Of a DNA stretch of 64,000 nt, positions 59,970 to 64,000 are shown in pieces. The notes under the pieces are model-generated. The model saw only the letters and a program-made list of their open reading frames with translations, did not search any database and was not told the DNA's origin. Position 1 is the stretch's first letter; each line of letters opens with the position of its first letter. This DNA comes from Magnolia sinica (lineage: Eukaryota; Streptophyta; Magnoliopsida; Magnoliales; Magnoliaceae), in contig NC_080579.1 of NCBI RefSeq assembly GCF_029962835.1, forward strand, positions 82,911,959 to 82,975,958, written 5' to 3'. The position numbers and the translations under genes are program-made.

Positions 59970-60640
59970 TTATGGGGTCCACCGTGATCTATATGTTTTA
60001 TCCATGCTGTCCATTTATTTTAACGGATCATCCATTTATTTTAACGGATCATTTTAGGACATGAGTCCAAAAAGAAATCAAATCGAAGGCTCATGTGGAC
60101 CACAAGTGGACCACAACACATGAAGAAGTATGACTTGTTAGGATATTATTGTTAAAAACTTCCCGGGTCCACATCAGTTTTGCATCAAGCTGATATTTAT
60201 GTTTTCTCTTATACATGTCATAAGCTTATGACCACGTTGGATCGAAGTTAAATATTACGGTGGGTTGTAGGAAGTTTTGAATGATAAGCGTTCAATCGCG
60301 GCTGCTTCGTATGGTGTGGCCCACTTAAGCCTTCTATCTACCTTGTATTTTTGGTTCATGCCCTGGAAACAATCTAGGATGAAAAACGCTATGTCACGGT
60401 GCGGTAGTATCAATCCAAGTCCCTATGCTCGACCTTATAAGCGGTATGGATGGTATATAAACATCACAGTGGACCTAAGGAGGTTTCCACGGTAGAAATT
60501 TCCCTACTTTCTTTTTCAATATGCAGTCCACTTGAGTTTTGGATCTGTCTCATTTTTTTGACACAAGCCCTAACAAGATCCGGGAAAATAGATGAACGGT
60601 GTGGATTTCTGACAAAAATTACGCTGGGCCACACCTAGCT
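59970..60640. mobile_element. fold-back MITE copy 11 (decayed)
   Basis: GGGGTCCACCGTGATCTATA at the left and a diverged GCTGGGCCACACCTAGC at the right. The core (GAGTCCAAAAAGAAATCAAA, GTATGGTGTGGCCCACTTAA, TTATAAGCGGTATGGATGG) is clear but contains extra material. A 21-bp direct duplication of TCCATTTATTTTAACGGATC lies at 60.01-60.05 kb. Confidence 0.55.
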
Positions 60641-61302
60641 TCTGAGGGTGGTGGAAAAGGTATAAGAGGCAATTCGCGTCCTTACTGTATGACCCATCTA
60701 AAAATGGACCGTGAGTTTGACGATTCAGCATAAGCTACATGCGTGCCAAGTGTACACTTGTTTGGTCCATGAGAACTGATCACCTGCAGTCAAGGTACCA
60801 CAATTAATGGTACCATGCCATCGTACCGGCCAACATGCATATGTAATTTATGTAGGTCATCAGTACAATGAAAATGGTGGGCCCGACAAAGATGATTAAC
60901 TATAATAAAATCATGCAGGTGCTCTGATTAGGTGGGCTGCACCATTGGAATCAATGGATAACCTACAGTCTGACTCAACATACAGGTGTGTCCCACTTAC
61001 TGACCCAATCAATCTGATTTTAGAATATGATAATCATCATGGTGGGGTCTATCACTCCAATGCTACTGATTTACCAAAAGAGTTTCATGCTCTCTGGAAA
61101 GATGGAAGAGTACCAAAAATTGTGGTACCCTTGCATGTACCAAATACTCCTCTTCTTCTCTAATATGGCATAATTGTAATTGAAAGTCGACACAGGGGCA
61201 ATTCCGTACCCATTCTTCGCAACGGTTCAAAAGAGCCGTCTGAAATGAATCCAAGCAAGAGACGTTTCCCACCTCTTCACGGACATCGTGATTTCTCTCT
61301 CG
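60641..61302. other. intergenic/upstream region of the small gene
   Basis: No gene. GTACC-rich words near 60.79-60.83 kb (GGTACCACAATTAATGGTAC is palindromic) and near 61.11-61.14 kb. It probably holds the promoter of the 61.5-kb gene in its last 100-200 bp. Confidence 0.45.
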
Positions 61303-61310
61303 TATATATA
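61303..61310 (+). promoter_or_regulatory. probable TATA box of the small host gene
   Basis: TATATATA lies about 200 bp before the chosen ATG. It is followed by a pyrimidine-rich leader (CTCATCTCTCTCCCTCTC near 61.35 kb), a common pattern of plant 5' untranslated regions. Confidence 0.5.
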
Positions 61311-61509
61311 CATAGAAGACTTTCAAAGACAACAAGTTATTTTCTTATATACTCATCTCTCTCCCTCTCTATCTATAAGAAGAACATCAAAACCTCCGTG
61401 TTTCTCTTCCTTTTGCCTCCAGAAGAAAACCCAAGTTTTCTCTCTCAAAGACGAGAAGAAGAAGAGAAGCTATTTTGTTTTCTTGTTTTTCATTCTCGAT
61501 TACAGAGAA

Positions 61510-61722
61510 ATGGAGAACAGAAGAGAAGGAGAAGAAAAAAGGGAATTGGTTTTTCCAATTCACAGCCAAGTGAGGAAGATCAAGCAAGAAGATGAGAAGA
61601 TCAAGGACCCTGAGCCATCTCCACCGCAGCAGCCCGATACCAGACGGGCAGTCCTCAGAGAGATCACGAGGCAGCTATCGCGATCGCCACTCGGGCGAGT
61701 AATCTCAGTATGTGAGATGTAG
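61510..61722 (+). CDS. small host protein of unknown function (70 aa)
   Basis: Single-exon frame of 71 codons starting MENRREGEEK and ending in RVISVCEM. The start is the first ATG after the CT-rich leader in a fair plant context (AGAGAAATGG). An upstream in-frame ATG at 61288 would precede the TATA box and encode only leader sequence, so it is rejected. The protein is highly charged and soluble, with no signal peptide or membrane segment. A middle HSQVRKIKQEDEKI helix is followed by a proline-rich spacer and the tail RQLSRSPLGRVISV. From memory, this layout (HSQV.KIKQE then SRSPLG...ISVG) matches a family of short uncharacterised plant proteins; no function can be stated. It is the most gene-like frame here outside transposons. 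A second frame at 61722-61760 encodes a very acidic run and may be chance. Confidence 0.6.
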   Translation: MENRREGEEKRELVFPIHSQVRKIKQEDEKIKDPEPSPPQQPDTRRAVLREITRQLSRSPLGRVISVCEM

Positions 61723-62185
61723 ATTTTGACGAAGATGATGACGATGAGTATGAAATATAAGTGGGGCTTTTGTATATAGATTCACACCATCCCCTTTTGT
61801 TTCGAATATGGGAGATTGGATTTTAGAATTTTAGACTTCTCTATCTTTTCTTGGATTTTTATTGTTCCTTTTTTTAGTAGTATATTTGGTTTTTTTTTTT
61901 TTTCTCCTCTTTCTTTTATTTATGATCATGATAATAGAGAGAGAGAGAATTCTATTTTTTTGGTGATCATCGATTCGGAGACTGTAAAATGGGCCTGCAG
62001 ACGGGCTTTGGACTTCGGGCCTGGCCTGCCTCAGGCCGGACTTAGGCAGTAGGATCAGGCCGTATGGCTGGACTCAGACTCAAAACATAAGCGTGCTTAT
62101 CAATCGGACCGGGTCTGGACTGTGTACAACTGCCGTGGGCTGTCCCGAGTCTAGCCGGCCCATTAGATTTGCAAGTGTTTCTTTG
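61723..62185. other. 3' region of the small gene and GGGCC-rich tail
   Basis: T-rich sequence suitable for a 3' untranslated region, then GGGCCTGGCCTGCCTCAGGC words near 62.02 kb like those of hAT MITEs. No gene. Confidence 0.4.
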
Positions 62186-63010
62186 TGGTTCGGGTGGGCC
62201 CCATCATATTGTTTGTGTAAAATCCACCCCGACCAACTAATGCGTCACACAATTTTAGGTCCACCGAATAAATATCAGCCCTATCCATTATTCAAGTGGA
62301 CTTCACGATTAAAAATAGTGTACAAGGTAATTTTCACCCTCCAAACTGTTTCCATTGGTATGGCCCACATGAATATGTATTGGTCTGAATGTTGGGTCCC
62401 ATGCTTCAACTTTGGTGTGACGTCTAATGGTTGGATCGGAATTCATATATTCATCACGAGTGGGCCCCTTAAAAATTTAGAGCGAGCAACTCTCTCCAAA
62501 CTGTTTTCTAACTGTTTCCCAACTGTTTACTTTTGTGTGGCCCACATGCATCACAAGCCAGACTGATTTTTTGTACCTGGGTAGAACATAGGATTACACA
62601 TCTAATGATTGGAGTGGATTTCATATACACGTAACGGTGGACCCTCAAAAAAAAGATCCCTCGAACCGTACCCTACCTCATTAATCCATATAAGTACCAT
62701 TCCACTAGCTTCACACCGTGAAAGCAAATGGGTGGTTGGCTTGAGTGGGTCCCACTGTATTTATGTAAAAGCCACTCCAACCATTAAGGTGAGTTGCCCA
62801 TTTTGTCTAAAAAAATCAGCTTCATATTTGGTTTAGGTGAATTATATGAATGGAAATAGTATATGGGGCAACGGTTATCCTTCAAACTATTTCCACTATG
62901 TGGCCCAAGTAAATCACTAATGGATATGATTTGTGGGACACGGGCCTAAATGTTTGTTAGGAATCTAATTATTGAAACGAATTTCATATAATTATCAAGT
63001 AAAAATCAAG
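62186..63010. repeat. two diverged copies of a third MITE-like family
   Basis: Copies at about 62190-62545 and 62740-63010 share, in order: GTGGG(C/T)CCCA(C/T), TTGTGTAAAATCCAC or TTATGTAAAAGCCAC, CCTCCAAACTGTTTCCA or CCTTCAAACTATTTCCA, ATGGCCCACATGAAT-like words, and CGGAATTCATATA or CGAATTTCATATA. Same orientation, no coding sequence. Confidence 0.5.
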
Positions 63011-63227
63011 CATAGCTGTCTACGTGTAATTATTATTATTTTTATCTTTGGGCTTAATATGGCACTAAATATCTAATGTTCATTATGGATCTTAGATAAA
63101 CAATATGGCAGCATCCCCTAAAATTATGTTTTTTTTTTTACCTGGACACCTTCTGCCCGGCAGGAGGAGGTGGGGACTTTATTTTTGGTAGGGCCCACCA
63201 TGGTGTTTATGAAAGACTTACTCCTGA

Positions 63228-63375
63228 TTTTTTTTTTGGCTAGCTTGTTAGTACACCCCTGTCAGTTCACACTTCACTGTTAGTGACCCCACTAGGGTAT
63301 CAATTCTAAGACCTTAGTGTTGAAACAAGGTATCTTTTATAGAGTGTACCACTTGAGCTATGTATCAGGGTGTAA
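63228..63375 (-). mobile_element. tRNA-derived SINE
   Basis: The minus strand starts with ACATAGCTCAAGTGGTAC, an excellent A box (TAGCTCAAGTGG). A B-box-like GAATTGATACCC follows about 50 bp on, and the element ends in a run of 10 A after AACAAGCTAGCC. The length of about 150 bp fits a short plant SINE. Target duplication not resolved. Confidence 0.6.
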
Positions 63376-63473
63376 TTAAGGGGTGATCTTAATTTAAGAG
63401 TAGAGTAAAAAAATTAAGTTTATTTGTAGTCCACTGGGCCACACCCAAGAAATTAGTTTGGAGAGAGACTTAC

Positions 63474-64000
63474 AATGTATAGTGGGTTGCGAGCAATTTC
63501 ATGTCCAAGATGGATCAGAAAAGGCCTGATTGGAGGCAGAGGTCATCAAGATCGTGAGAATTTTAAAACAAGCATATCTCGCAAATCGGAATGAGTTACT
63601 CAACATACGGTATATGATTTTGGAGTAGGATAAGCTACTTTAGCCAACCAACCTAGCTATGCCGAGTTGCTTGTGCTGAATTTGCAAGATTCCATCACAT
63701 CCATGGTGAATTCCATATTTATTTCTGTTTTTACTATTTTTAATAAGTTTTAAATTGATTATAACTCTTCATCCATTAGGCTTTAGGAGTTGTGTCCAAC
63801 ATGAAAAGTGCTTAGAATAATTAGGAGAATAATGTGGTTACCCACATAAGATACTTGTTATCCTTATTTAAAAGGTTATAAATTTGCTTTTAATCATCAA
63901 TCAATCAATCAAGTTATGAATTTATTAGAATTTATTTATACTTTTTTACTTTATTTCTTAGTGGATTCAAGAAGTTTCTATGAGGAGTCTAGAGAAGCTC
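63474..64000 (+). repeat. copy of the 704-bp LTR family, cut by window end
   Basis: Colinear with 46877-47580 (reverse strand): TTTCATGTCCAAGATGGATC, GCATATCTCGCAAATCGGAA, TTTAGCCAACCAACCTAGCT, TGTCCAACATGAAAAGTGC, TTTCTTAGTGGATTCAAGAA and GAGGAGTCTAGAGAAGCTC. It may be a solo LTR or the left LTR of an element continuing beyond the window. Confidence 0.75.

Noticed and set aside
61288-61509. Upstream start for the small host gene
   Set aside because: The ATG at 61288 precedes the TATA box and the added peptide is leader-like low-complexity sequence.
61387-61587. Minus-strand frame across the small gene
   Set aside because: Antisense shadow of the CT-rich leader and the coding frame.

Overview
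The window is nuclear plant DNA with very little host coding sequence and a dense, nested repeat landscape. Ty1/Copia and Ty3/Gypsy elements, Mutator-like and hAT-like MITEs, Pol III-type SINE heads and a 5S-type Pol III unit point to a flowering plant. The many fold-back MITEs whose ends read GTGGGGCCCACC...CCGTCCAT are, to my recollection, typical of magnoliid genomes; that placement is low confidence.

Layout. 0-2.6 kb: non-coding, with an exon-like fragment at the left edge and a tandem MITE-like pair. 2.6-11.3 kb: Copia-1, a broken Copia element with 5-bp target duplications (GATCT) and LTRs about 3% apart; a 2.26-kb solo LTR (target duplication GACAT) sits in its reverse-transcriptase region. 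11.3-17.2 kb: a probable SINE, an 81-bp-period minisatellite, an hAT-like MITE with a long (TA)n tract, and exon-like motifs. 17.2-24.7 kb: Copia-2, a very young Copia element whose LTRs show no substitution. 24.7-34.8 kb: a MITE field, plus one copy of a roughly 700-bp LTR family.

34.8-53.6 kb: best read as one old Tat-like Ty3/Gypsy fossil on the minus strand, opened by later insertions. A 3.7-kb solo LTR (A, duplication TGTAT) landed in it, and a 6.1-kb solo LTR (B, duplication CGTTT) landed in A. B carries about 3.5 kb of degenerate arrays and a small MITE with a perfect 9-bp duplication. The fossil also received a 704-bp solo LTR (duplication TTAAT), an hAT-like MITE, and a retroposed 5S rRNA sequence with a poly(A) tail and target duplication. 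53.6-61.2 kb: more MITEs, one split by an hAT-like element, and a Copia-type LTR remnant.

61.2-61.8 kb: the only likely host gene, a 70-residue basic/acidic protein of unknown function with a TATA box and a pyrimidine-rich leader. 62-64 kb: further MITEs, a tRNA-derived SINE, and a third copy of the 704-bp LTR family running off the window.

The most unusual signals are: the fold-back MITE family, whose outer arms differ between copies but match within each copy; the 5S retroposon; and the 6.1-kb LTR with higher-order arrays. No operon-like or defence-type system is present.
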